36,260 bases of DNA from positions 1 to 36,260 of the IMG/VR virus record IMGVR_UViG_3300020200_000077; one strand, written 5' to 3'. Shown piece by piece: positions 20,715 to 29,100 of the stretch. The notes below the pieces were generated by a model, which worked only from the letters and a program-made list of their open reading frames with translations, was not told where the DNA came from and did not search any database. Position numbers and translations under genes: made by a program. The number at the start of each line of letters is the position of its first letter. Position 1 is the first letter of the stretch. The stretch is from a virus.

Positions 20715-23700
20715 CCGCGATGATCTGAAGCCAGCCGTCCCTGATACGTTCCCAGGTCTGCTCACGCGCCCACACCCTTCCTCGCTCGCGCATCCTCTCG
20801 CGCTCGGCCTTGGGCATCTTCCAGAAGCGCCGGAGCGCGGCCCACACGTCGTCGGTCTGGATGCCGGTCGCGTTCGTCTCCGAGAGAGCGCCGTGCGAGT
20901 GCGTGATGGGAACGCATCCGGCGGCCTGCGCCTCGACGACCATGATGCAGTATGTCTCGTGGAACAGGCTGCCCTCGGGCAGGACGCTCTGGTACACGAG
21001 CACGTCGCTCCGCAGGTACTCGCGCGCGAGGGTGGTCTGGTCCACCCGTCCCCGGACCTCGATGCCCGGCTGCTGGAGGAGCTTGTCGATGCGCTCCATC
21101 GCCTGCGGCCGCACCTTGCGCGCGAGGTCCGATCCGTAGAAGACCGAGAGCGTGGCCTTGGGGAACTCGGCCCTGATCTTGGGCCATTCGCGCAGGATGG
21201 GCTCGAGGCCGCGGTCGGGAGAGGAGGCCCAGATGAGGTGATAGGGCTCGCGTTTCACCTTCTGATCGAACCGCGACGGCACGATGCCGTTGCCGCTCTT
21301 GACGATGCGCGCACCCGGATAGACCTCGCGCAGGTGCGCCATCTGCCAGTCCGAGAGCGCGATGATGGTCGTCCCGGCCAGACGCTCGGAGGACACGGCG
21401 CCGATGTCGGTGTCGTGCATCCACAGGAAGCGGTGCTCCGCGAACTCGGCCATCTGGGGCATCGAGAGCGCCCGCCAGGAGACATAGAGCTTCATGGGGA
21501 AGGGCCGGAACTGCTTGGTCGGGCGGTAGAGCACCCCGTCCCACAGCCCGTCGGCCTCGGCGTACACCGTCACGCGGTAGCCCGACCGGGTGAGCTGGCG
21601 GCCCATGTGGATGACCGCCGTCTCCGAGCCGCCGATGCCCCCGCGCCACAGCGAGTCGGGAGACCAGCGCTGCCCGGTGTCGAAGCAGTGGATGACCGCC
21701 GGGGGTCTGGAGGTCATGTCTGGTACGGGACCGGCAACGTACTGCGCGACGATGTGACCGCGCGAGCCGTCGTCCCTCTGGAGGGTGTGGAGGTCGATCA
21801 TCTCGCCCGCTAGATGGCCCCCAAGGGCCACGCTGACAAGGCGCTGCGCCAGGAGCACGCCGAGCTCGCGCTGGCTCCACTGGCGGAGCGTGGCGCCGTC
21901 CGGCTGCTGCGGCCCTTCGTAGTCGCCTTGGGGGACGATGACGATGACACGCTGGGCCATCGCCTCGGCCGCCTTCAGGATGGCCTCGGGGTCGCCCGAG
22001 CCGAGAGCGCCGACGACCACGGCATCGAACGGACCGAGAGCGCCGATCTCGTGCTCGCTGCCGTCGGTGAGCTTCACCGAGCCGAGAGCGTCCGGCGGAC
22101 TCCAGTGGAACATGAACGGCGAGACGGGAGTGAAGTGCGGCACACGCCCGACCCCATCGACCACGGTGGTCCGCACGAGCTTGGCCTTGATCCCGAGGAG
22201 GTTGGCCGCCTTGACACGGGATGGGTCGTGGTCGATCCCCACCACCTCGACGCCCTGCTTCGCGAGATGAACGGCCCACTGCGCGGACACGCCGATCATG
22301 AGCACGCGGCGAGACCGCACATGGAGACCCAGCCACCATCCGGCCGGGTCGGTCTCCGGGGTCACCGCGGCGGGCTTCTCGATCGGAGCGCCCATGCGTG
22401 CCATCCGGCGCTCCTCCTCGCTCATCGGCAGACGCCGCGCGAGACCAGCCATCGCCTTGGCCGCTTCGGGGAACTGCTCCACCGCTCCCGCCGGCAGCGC
22501 TTCGAGCACGGCCTTGGCCTTCATCGGCTCGTTGATGCCGACCATGTGCGCCGCGAGCTGTAGACCCCTCTCCACCGCCTCGAGCCGCCGGATGCCCCAT
22601 GCCAGATGCTCACGCTCCTTCTGGAGCTTCGGGTCGGGCACCGCCGCGATCGCCGCGTCGTATGCGCGAAGCGCGGCGGCGTTATCGCCGAGGTTGAAGT
22701 AGACGGAGGCGAGCAGGGCGTAGGGGTCGTAGCGATAGACCTTCATGTTCACGAACAGCACGCTCGGAGGCAGCGTGCCCTTGTGGATGCGCTCGATGCA
22801 CTCCTCGGCCCAGTACCTTGCGCGCTCCCAGTCGCCCATGCTGGCGTGGGTGTAGGCGAGGCCGAGATAGTGGTCGGGATACGCGGGCCGCAGCTCCATC
22901 GCCCGCAGGTCGGCGTTGAGCGCGCTCTTCATGAGGTTCATCTCGCGGTAGGCGATGGCGGTGTAGATGAGCGCGATCCAGCGCTCGTCGTCCCAGCCCG
23001 ACATGGTGACGTACTGCTCGTAGCACTTAGCCGCCTCGGCGTAGTCCTTGACCGAGAAGTAGGCGTTGCCGAGGTAGTACCAGGTGCGCACGTTCTTGGG
23101 GTCGCGCGCGATCTCTTTACGCAGGATGCGCAGGTTGCGTTCGATGGCCCCCGCCGCGCCGCGACCATCGGTGTGGTGGAACCACGAGACGCCCGCGGCC
23201 TTGACCCACGGCTGGGTCGGCTCCATGTAGATGTCCTCGTGGCAGGCGTTCCGCCAGCGCCACGGCAAGCCGACACGGAAGAAGCGGATGCGGTCGTGCT
23301 CCGTCGTGCGGTTGCCGTGCTCGTCGCGCCCGTAGTCGTAGTGGGCCGTGACCATGCTCACATGATCCGGCAGCGAGGCGAGGAAGGCGGGCACGTCGGG
23401 GCTGGGCGGATGTCCCATGTCGCGGCCCTGCGGGTCCACGGCGACGAGCGGCCCCGTCTGCTTGATCTCGTCGTCCCAGTCGAGCCAGAACGCCCAATCG
23501 GCCCGCTTCGGGATACGGTCGAGCGTCAGGTTGCGGGCGTAGGAGAAGTCGTCGCGCCAGGTGAACGGGAACACCCGCCCGCGCTTGCCGAGGCGCTTGC
23601 GCAGACGCTCCACCGTGTCGGGTGGGCTCTTGCGGTCCACCGCCAGCACGAAGTCGGTCGCGCCGATGGCCTCGCAGGACGCGAGCATGCGCTCGGTCTG

Positions 23701-23745
23701 CTCTGGGTCCCTCTCCCAGAGGATCGCCGTGGCGACGAGACGCAC
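20539..23745 (-). CDS. Giant multidomain glycosyltransferase (GT-A + TPR + Rossmann + GT-B)
   Basis: This encodes 1068 residues from GTG at 23745, overlapping the previous TAG. Residues 1-200 form a GT-A domain (LVATAILWERDPEQTERML; WLDWDDE at 87-93 as metal site; CHEDIY at 168-173). Residues 205-435 are TPR-like helices (WYYLGNAYFSVKDYAEAAKC). Residues 475-680 look like a SAM/NAD Rossmann domain (RRVLMIGVSAQWAVHL; VVGIDHD; FDAVVVGALG). Residues 683-1010 are a GT-B enzyme: GGIGGSETAV (702-711), IALSDWQMAHL, NGIVPSRFD, and the donor-site FHETYCIMVVEAQAAG with Glu930 and Glu938. The last 50 residues are Pro/Ser/Gly-rich and may lie beyond the natural end. It could add two sugars in turn to one acceptor. 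Confidence 0.8.
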   Translation of the reverse strand: MRLVATAILWERDPEQTERMLASCEAIGATDFVLAVDRKSPPDTVERLRKRLGKRGRVFPFTWRDDFSYARNLTLDRIPKRADWAFWLDWDDEIKQTGPLVAVDPQGRDMGHPPSPDVPAFLASLPDHVSMVTAHYDYGRDEHGNRTTEHDRIRFFRVGLPWRWRNACHEDIYMEPTQPWVKAAGVSWFHHTDGRGAAGAIERNLRILRKEIARDPKNVRTWYYLGNAYFSVKDYAEAAKCYEQYVTMSGWDDERWIALIYTAIAYREMNLMKSALNADLRAMELRPAYPDHYLGLAYTHASMGDWERARYWAEECIERIHKGTLPPSVLFVNMKVYRYDPYALLASVYFNLGDNAAALRAYDAAIAAVPDPKLQKEREHLAWGIRRLEAVERGLQLAAHMVGINEPMKAKAVLEALPAGAVEQFPEAAKAMAGLARRLPMSEEERRMARMGAPIEKPAAVTPETDPAGWWLGLHVRSRRVLMIGVSAQWAVHLAKQGVEVVGIDHDPSRVKAANLLGIKAKLVRTTVVDGVGRVPHFTPVSPFMFHWSPPDALGSVKLTDGSEHEIGALGPFDAVVVGALGSGDPEAILKAAEAMAQRVIVIVPQGDYEGPQQPDGATLRQWSQRELGVLLAQRLVSVALGGHLAGEMIDLHTLQRDDGSRGHIVAQYVAGPVPDMTSRPPAVIHCFDTGQRWSPDSLWRGGIGGSETAVIHMGRQLTRSGYRVTVYAEADGLWDGVLYRPTKQFRPFPMKLYVSWRALSMPQMAEFAEHRFLWMHDTDIGAVSSERLAGTTIIALSDWQMAHLREVYPGARIVKSGNGIVPSRFDQKVKREPYHLIWASSPDRGLEPILREWPKIRAEFPKATLSVFYGSDLARKVRPQAMERIDKLLQQPGIEVRGRVDQTTLAREYLRSDVLVYQSVLPEGSLFHETYCIMVVEAQAAGCVPITHSHGALSETNATGIQTDDVWAALRRFWKMPKAERERMRERGRVWAREQTWERIRDGWLQIIADEEAARRAPSTSPITTSPTRPAPAVETSEGVAEGAGDGDGGGRVVRPPKFARGSVPEA

Positions 23746-24263
23746 TACTTCTGTTCGATGCCCGGTGTGGAGCCTGCTCCCGGTCGCGGGTCGAGCCCGC
23801 CGAAGTTCATGCGATGCACGCGACTGCGGAAGCCCGCGTAGGCCTGCTTCTCATCCGGCCTCAGCGGACCGAAGTAGGAGTCGTTGATCCCGCGCGCGCG
23901 ACGGACCTTGTCGTACTCACCCTTGAAGATGGCGAAGGTGGTGATCTCCTCGCCCGCCACGAGGTCCACGGTGAGGCCGTTCCATGTGAGCGGCGCGCTG
24001 AAGATGGGCGTGAAGGTGACCTCGCGGAACTCCTGGTCACCTGCGGCCTGCCGCTCGCGCAGGTGGTTCCACGTCCACGCCATCTTGGTCGCACCGGGAG
24101 TGCCGGGGTTCAGGATGGTGCCCGGCTGGACGCCGACCGGGGCGGGCGGAGCCGGGAGGGCAGCCAACTCTGCGATGAGTGCGGCGCGCTTGGCGCGCAG
24201 CTCCTCCTCGCTCATCTCCTTGGTCTCGCTCAGGGTCGTCGTCACTTCCTCTGCTTTCGCCAT
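23745..24263 (-). CDS. Hypothetical late protein following the capsid gene
   Basis: This is 172 residues from the ATG at 24263, just after GGAGAGAGAC. The first 55 residues are a charged helix with coiled-coil features (ETKEMSEEELRAKRAALIAE) leading to a Pro/Gly-rich turn (PAPPAPVGVQPGTILNPGTP). A beta-rich core follows (EFREVTFTPIFSAPLTWNGL, VDLVAGEEITTFAIFKGEYD) with a basic helix and a Gly/Pro tail. It lies one hairpin downstream of the capsid gene, so a decoration or minor head protein is possible. It is also the first gene of the block that carries the sugar enzymes, and could be their acceptor. No family recognised. Confidence 0.6.
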   Translation of the reverse strand: MAKAEEVTTTLSETKEMSEEELRAKRAALIAELAALPAPPAPVGVQPGTILNPGTPGATKMAWTWNHLRERQAAGDQEFREVTFTPIFSAPLTWNGLTVDLVAGEEITTFAIFKGEYDKVRRARGINDSYFGPLRPDEKQAYAGFRSRVHRMNFGGLDPRPGAGSTPGIEQK

Positions 24264-24285
24264 GTCTCTCTCCTTTGTGGAGTGG

Positions 24286-24310
24286 GGCCGGGAGGTCTTC
24301 CCTCCCGGCC
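24286..24310. terminator. Perfect 10-bp hairpin after the capsid gene
   Basis: GGCCGGGAGG (24286-24295) pairs perfectly with CCTCCCGGCC (24301-24310) around TCTTC. It lies between the capsid gene end (24350) and the next start (24263). Without a clear T-run it may be a partial terminator that lets capsid mRNA outnumber the downstream sugar genes. Confidence 0.65.
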
Positions 24311-24349
24311 TGTCCCCCACGTTACTCACTAGTACCTACGCCGCTAGTC

Positions 24350-25330
24350 TCATGCGGCGTTCTTCCTGCTTGTCACATGCTCGAGCGAGACGATGCGGTT
24401 CTGGTCGAGGATGACCGCGGTGTGCGCGATCTTCCAGCCGAGCGACCAGTACTGGTTCAGCGGGTCGGTGGCTCCAGCCGAACCCTTCGGGTGGTAGATG
24501 ATCTCGCTGTTATCGACCTCGAGCGTCGCGTGGGCGTAGGCCTCTTCGCCGATGAGCAGGGACTGGTACACGTCGGCGCCGGACTGGCCGGCCGACGAAC
24601 GGATCGTGCCATTGCTCGTCTCGAAGAAGCGGAAGCCGACGAGGTCCCCCAGTTGACCGGTCTGGAGCGGGTTCTCGCCGCCAGCCGCCGCGCCGCGGTT
24701 GACCGCGTACTGGAAGACGTTGGTGACGTTCGTGTCTCCGAGCATGTCGCGCGTGGAGTCGGGGTGGATGATCGCGGCGAACTTTCCCGCCGCCGGTCCT
24801 TTGCGGATCGGCTTCACGTCGTTCCGCTTGAGGGTGGCCATCGCCTCGCGGAGTTCCGCGAAGGTCAGGTACATGCCGCTTGAAAGACCGGTGCGGGCGG
24901 TCGCCGTGCTCGCGTACTGCGTGTTGGTGCCGGCGTTGATGACGTTGCGCGTGATCACGTCGCGGGTGTCCTGAAGGTCGTCACCGAACGCCTGCGTGAA
25001 GCCCGTGACGATGGGGTCGATGGACTGCCAATCGAGGATGTCAGACCCGAGCATGTAGCCGCCGTACTGACTGATCGTCAGCGTGACGGCCTCGACCGTG
25101 GGGTTGAGCGCGGTCGGTGGAGTGCCCTCCACAAGTGCCGTGGTCTGAGCACCCGGACGTGCGAAGCGACGCAGCTGGGCGTTGATGCCCTGCCCGCGCG
25201 GGATGCGCACCGGCATCCCGAACTCGTTGTGCCAGAAGTCCGGCACACGGCGGGTCAGAAGCTGCATCTCGTAGAAGGTCCGGGCCTCGTTGGTCATACC
25301 AGCGGCCGTGAGCAGCTGTTGGGTTGCCAC
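24350..25330 (-). CDS. Major capsid protein (N4-gp56 family)
   Basis: This encodes 326 residues. The sequence has the features of the N4-gp56 capsid family: an N-terminal helix that ends in FYEMQLLTRRVPDFWHNEFG, the ARPGAQTTALVEGTPPTAL strand, TISQYGGYMLGSDILDWQSI, AAIIHPDSTRDMLGDTNVTN, LVGFRFFETSNGTI and IGEEAYAHATLEVDNSEIIY, matching an HK97-like fold. It forms the icosahedral shell. It follows the scaffold-like gene, as expected, and a hairpin after it may raise its level relative to genes further on. Of the virion proteins here this is one of the most secure calls. It is the likely bulk target if the virion is glycosylated. Confidence 0.9.
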   Translation of the reverse strand: MATQQLLTAAGMTNEARTFYEMQLLTRRVPDFWHNEFGMPVRIPRGQGINAQLRRFARPGAQTTALVEGTPPTALNPTVEAVTLTISQYGGYMLGSDILDWQSIDPIVTGFTQAFGDDLQDTRDVITRNVINAGTNTQYASTATARTGLSSGMYLTFAELREAMATLKRNDVKPIRKGPAAGKFAAIIHPDSTRDMLGDTNVTNVFQYAVNRGAAAGGENPLQTGQLGDLVGFRFFETSNGTIRSSAGQSGADVYQSLLIGEEAYAHATLEVDNSEIIYHPKGSAGATDPLNQYWSLGWKIAHTAVILDQNRIVSLEHVTSRKNAA

Positions 25331-25356
25331 TAGTTAGACCCTCCTTGGATCTTTCT

Positions 25357-26124
25357 TCATCTGATGGCGATGCCTCGGAGGTCGCCCCGCAGCGCCCGCT
25401 CGGTGAGGGCCTCGAACTCCTTGGAGTTCGGATCCGTCGAGGCGAGCAGCTGCGCGAACGTGGACGGCGATCCCTGCGCGGTGTCGATCTTGTCGGCGCC
25501 GGCCTCCTTGAGAACGCGACGCTGCTCGTCCTTCAGCTTCTTCTCGATCTCGGCGGTGCGGGTCTTGACACCGCGGTCCACCGATCGGAGCAGTCCATCC
25601 CGCCCCTTGGCGACGTTCGACTGGATGCTCGCGTGGACCCGGTCGGTCCATTCATCGAGCGAGGTCGCGTCATCGGCCCAGTCGATCTGCTTGGGGTCTA
25701 GTCCGATCTGCTCCAGGGTCGAGGTGAGGATGCGCTGCTGGGCGAGCACGACATTGCGTGCGTCCTGCTGCGAGCGCGAGGTCTTGGCGGCGTCCTCGGC
25801 AGCCTTGCTCTGAGCGATGAGGGCGTCGGCCTGCTCCGGCGGGAGGGTCGCCTTGGCGATGGCCTCCTGCTGGGTGCGGATGATGCGGATGGCTTCGACG
25901 AGCTCGCGATTGGTCGCGCTCGCCTCATTCAGTCTCCTCGCCAGACGCGAAGAGGTCCGCCTTTCCGACTTGTAGGACTCCCGCCAGTCTGTTTCGCTCT
26001 TCTCCGGCTCCAGCGGGGCTTCGGCCTGCGCTGCGGCGGCCTGATCCGTTTCTATCGAACTCGGCGTCGGCTCGGCAGCGGGGGCTTCCGGCTCCAGTGT
26101 GCCCGGAATCTCGGGGTCTGCCAC
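25357..26124 (-). CDS. Scaffold-like protein
   Basis: This is 255 residues from GTG at 26124, after AAGGAGGAAGG. The N-terminal 45 residues are acidic and Pro/Ala/Glu-rich (MADPEIPGTLEPEAPAAEPT), followed by long charged helix with coiled-coil pattern to about residue 215 (SSRLARRLNEASATNRELVE; AEIEKKLKDEQRRVLKEAGA). The C-terminus, TFAQLLASTDPNSKEFEALT, is short and basic/helical. Composition, length and position directly upstream of the capsid gene are those of capsid scaffolds, which shape procapsid assembly and then leave. No protease domain. Confidence 0.75.
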   Translation of the reverse strand: MADPEIPGTLEPEAPAAEPTPSSIETDQAAAAQAEAPLEPEKSETDWRESYKSERRTSSRLARRLNEASATNRELVEAIRIIRTQQEAIAKATLPPEQADALIAQSKAAEDAAKTSRSQQDARNVVLAQQRILTSTLEQIGLDPKQIDWADDATSLDEWTDRVHASIQSNVAKGRDGLLRSVDRGVKTRTAEIEKKLKDEQRRVLKEAGADKIDTAQGSPSTFAQLLASTDPNSKEFEALTERALRGDLRGIAIR

Positions 26125-26154
26125 GTTCCTTCCTCCTTGCGTCCTGAGTATCTA

Positions 26155-29100
26155 CTAGTCCAGCAATCTGTCCAAACCTGGGTTGGCTTTCATGATCTTG
26201 GCGCGCTCTGGGTTCGGCCCGACGAGCTGGTACTTGCGGATGAGGTTGGCGCCCTCGCGGTCCTTCTGCGAGTACCAATACCACTCGGCTATTCCTGCGG
26301 GCTTCTTGGTGGTCTCGGCGTACTCGCGCGCCTTGCGGTGCAGGTCTTTCAGACGCGCCCATTCCTCAGCGGTCCCGTAGGGCCGCGTGCGCGATCCGTA
26401 GGGCGGCTCGGCAAGGTACTTCCGCATCGCGGGGACGAGCCGCATCATCTCGTCCACCGTTGGATCGGGCTTGCCCTGTAGCGAATCGATCTCACGGCGG
26501 GTGAGGTCGAGCTGGGCCTTCACCTCGGGCGAGAGCTTGCCCTGCGCCGACAGCAACGCGACGTACTCAGCCGTGTTCCCGATGCGCGTGCGCGTCCCGT
26601 CACCAACGATGGTCGCTATCTTCATCATCGCGCCGCGCGCGACCTCGGCCGGCGTCTTGGCCTGCCCCACGATCTCGTCGGCCACCAGACCCCGTGCCGT
26701 GCGGCGCGTTTTATCGATGACCGCCTCGGCCAGCGCGCGCTGCCGCCACGCCGCGGATGACCTGAACTCATCCGAGGCAAAGGTCTTCTCCAACTCGCGC
26801 ATGGCGAGGGCCTGGGCCACCTCTTTCAGACGGAACCCCTCGGTCTTGGTCAGTCCGATGTCGCGGATATCTTCGGTCGGGAAGCCCAGGACCAGCGGTC
26901 GGCCCGGGATCTTCTCGCCGCCAGGGCCGATGGTCTCCGGCATGGTGAGGCTGTTGAGCGTGGCGATGATCTCGTTCTGGCGCTCCGGCGAGACGATGAT
27001 GGGGTTGACCATCCCGATCACACCCCTCTTGGACTCTGGCCGTCGCGCGGGTTCGCCGGTCACTTCGAGCACGGGACGAACTTTCTGATAGGTCCACGGG
27101 AGTTGGGCCTCGATGCGCTCGAGGGTCGTGTCGGGATCGCGGTAGAAGGGGTCGTTGGCGTAGGCGGTCGTCCGAAGCATCGATGAGAAGGGGATGAAGC
27201 CCGCTCCGGTACGGGCGAGGAACGCCGACACGAGATCCTCGTCAGGCCGGTCCAACAGCGAGGCGAAGTCGGAGAGGCCCGTCAGGTACGAGGCATCGAA
27301 AATGGCACGGGCGCCGACGCCGACCATCTGGAAGGCGACCTCGGGCGATAGCGTGCGACCGTTGCGCTCATACACGTCACGCGCCGCTGCCATCCACTTG
27401 ATGGGCGTGGAGAACGGCTCGAGGCGGCTGTACTGGATCCACTGATCGCCGATCTTCACCGCGTAGGGGACCTTGCCCTCGGAGTAGAACTGGCGGCGCT
27501 CATCGGGGTTGGCGGGCACGGTGCCGGTCACGTCGATCTCGCCCGACTGGAGCTTGGAAAGGAAGAATGCGTACATGCCCACCGAGGCGACTGAGGCACG
27601 GGCGAGAGCGGCGGAGCGCGCCGCGCCGCCTGCGCGGCCCGAGCCGATGGCCGCGTCGATGAAGCCCAGCGGCGAGTAGGAGCCGCCGAGCCTGATGAGG
27701 CTGTCGGGGGCCTGGACGAATGGCATGAGGATGTTGGCCGCGGTCTTTATCAGCGGGTTCTTGTCCGCGCGCAGCCGCAGCACCGACTTGGCGATGGTCG
27801 AGGGTTCGCCCTTGAGGGTGACGAGCTCGGCGTGCTCCTTCGCGGCACGCAGCATCTGCGCGGTCGGCTTCTGGATGAGTTGGGCGATGCGATCATCGAA
27901 ACTCGCCCCGCGTATACCCTCCTTCTTTGCTTTCGCCATGTCTTTCGCCGCCTGCCGCGCGGCCTGCGCGTATAGCTCCCCCGACCGGGCCATCTCGTAG
28001 AACACGGCATCCGTCGCGGCGAGCGCCCGCGTCGGGGCGTTGACGACGGCCGAGACCGTTCCCGCGATCGGCTGCGGGACGCGGACCTGGCGGAGCAGGG
28101 CCTCCGTTGCCTCCCCTCTCGGGAGGTCACCCCGTTCCAAGAACTTGGAGATCTGGTCGGGGGTCATCTTGGCCTGCGCGATCATGCGCGCGTTCTGGAG
28201 TCCGCGTCCGAACCCCGCCGTCATCCCCTGTATGCCGGGGAACACCTCCGAGAAGAACACCTCGCGGCCGTTCGGCCGACGCCCCATCGCCGCGAGCACC
28301 GCCTCCCAGCCGGCCTGAGCGAAGCGCGTGGCCGAGCGTTCGGCGACGAGGAGCGAGGTGTTGCCGAGCGCGTTCACCACCAAGGTCGGAGGGCCGCTGA
28401 GAAGCGCGTTGCGGCGGACCTCGAGAATAAAGTTCAGCGCTCCCGGCGATTCGAGGCCGCGCAGGTATTTGAACACCGCCTCGTCGCGGGCCAGCTCTTT
28501 CCCGGCGAAGCTCGGGTCGGTCCATATCTCCACAAGCCCGCGGACGACCTGCTCGCCCTTCTCGCGCCCGCCGATGAACTTCGCGGCCTCTTCCCACATC
28601 GAATGCGTTGACTCACCCGGCTTGACCGTTTCGCGCAGCGCGCGCAGCGATCGCCCAGCCTCAGCGCGACCGCCTGCGAGGACGCGGTGGAGCGCCGACA
28701 ACTCGGTCATCTCAACGATGAGGCGCGCCTTGTCGGCATCGTTGGCGTTGGCCGCGAGCCGCCCAGCCGTCTGGATCACGTCTTCGGCCTTGCCGATGAG
28801 CGACGCCTGTGTGGCGAGCAGGGTCTCGGCGTTCATGGCCTTACCCGGTTTGATTCTCAGCACATCTTCGAGCGAGAGGTCGGGGATGATATGGCGCGCC
28901 TTCTCCCACTGCTCGGCGATGGTCTGGACGCCGCGGCGCTGGTCGGTGAACGACAGGCGCGAGATGTCGTCGTAGTTGCGCGCGGCGTTGGCGAGGATGA
29001 GTTGCTTGACAGAATCGTCGACTTCCAGTTTATCGAGGTTCGCGCCGATCTCGCGGAACACCTCGTCCTGCGTGCGCGCGATCGCGGGCTTACCGGTGAG

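Noticed and set aside
20762-22600. A 612-residue frame on the same strand as the giant glycosyltransferase
   Set aside because: It is extremely rich in Arg, Gly and His, has no folds, and overlaps the frame that carries clear glycosyltransferase motifs.
22606-23841. A 411-residue plus-strand frame
   Set aside because: It is the mirror of the glycosyltransferase N-terminal half, with no motif or start signal of its own.
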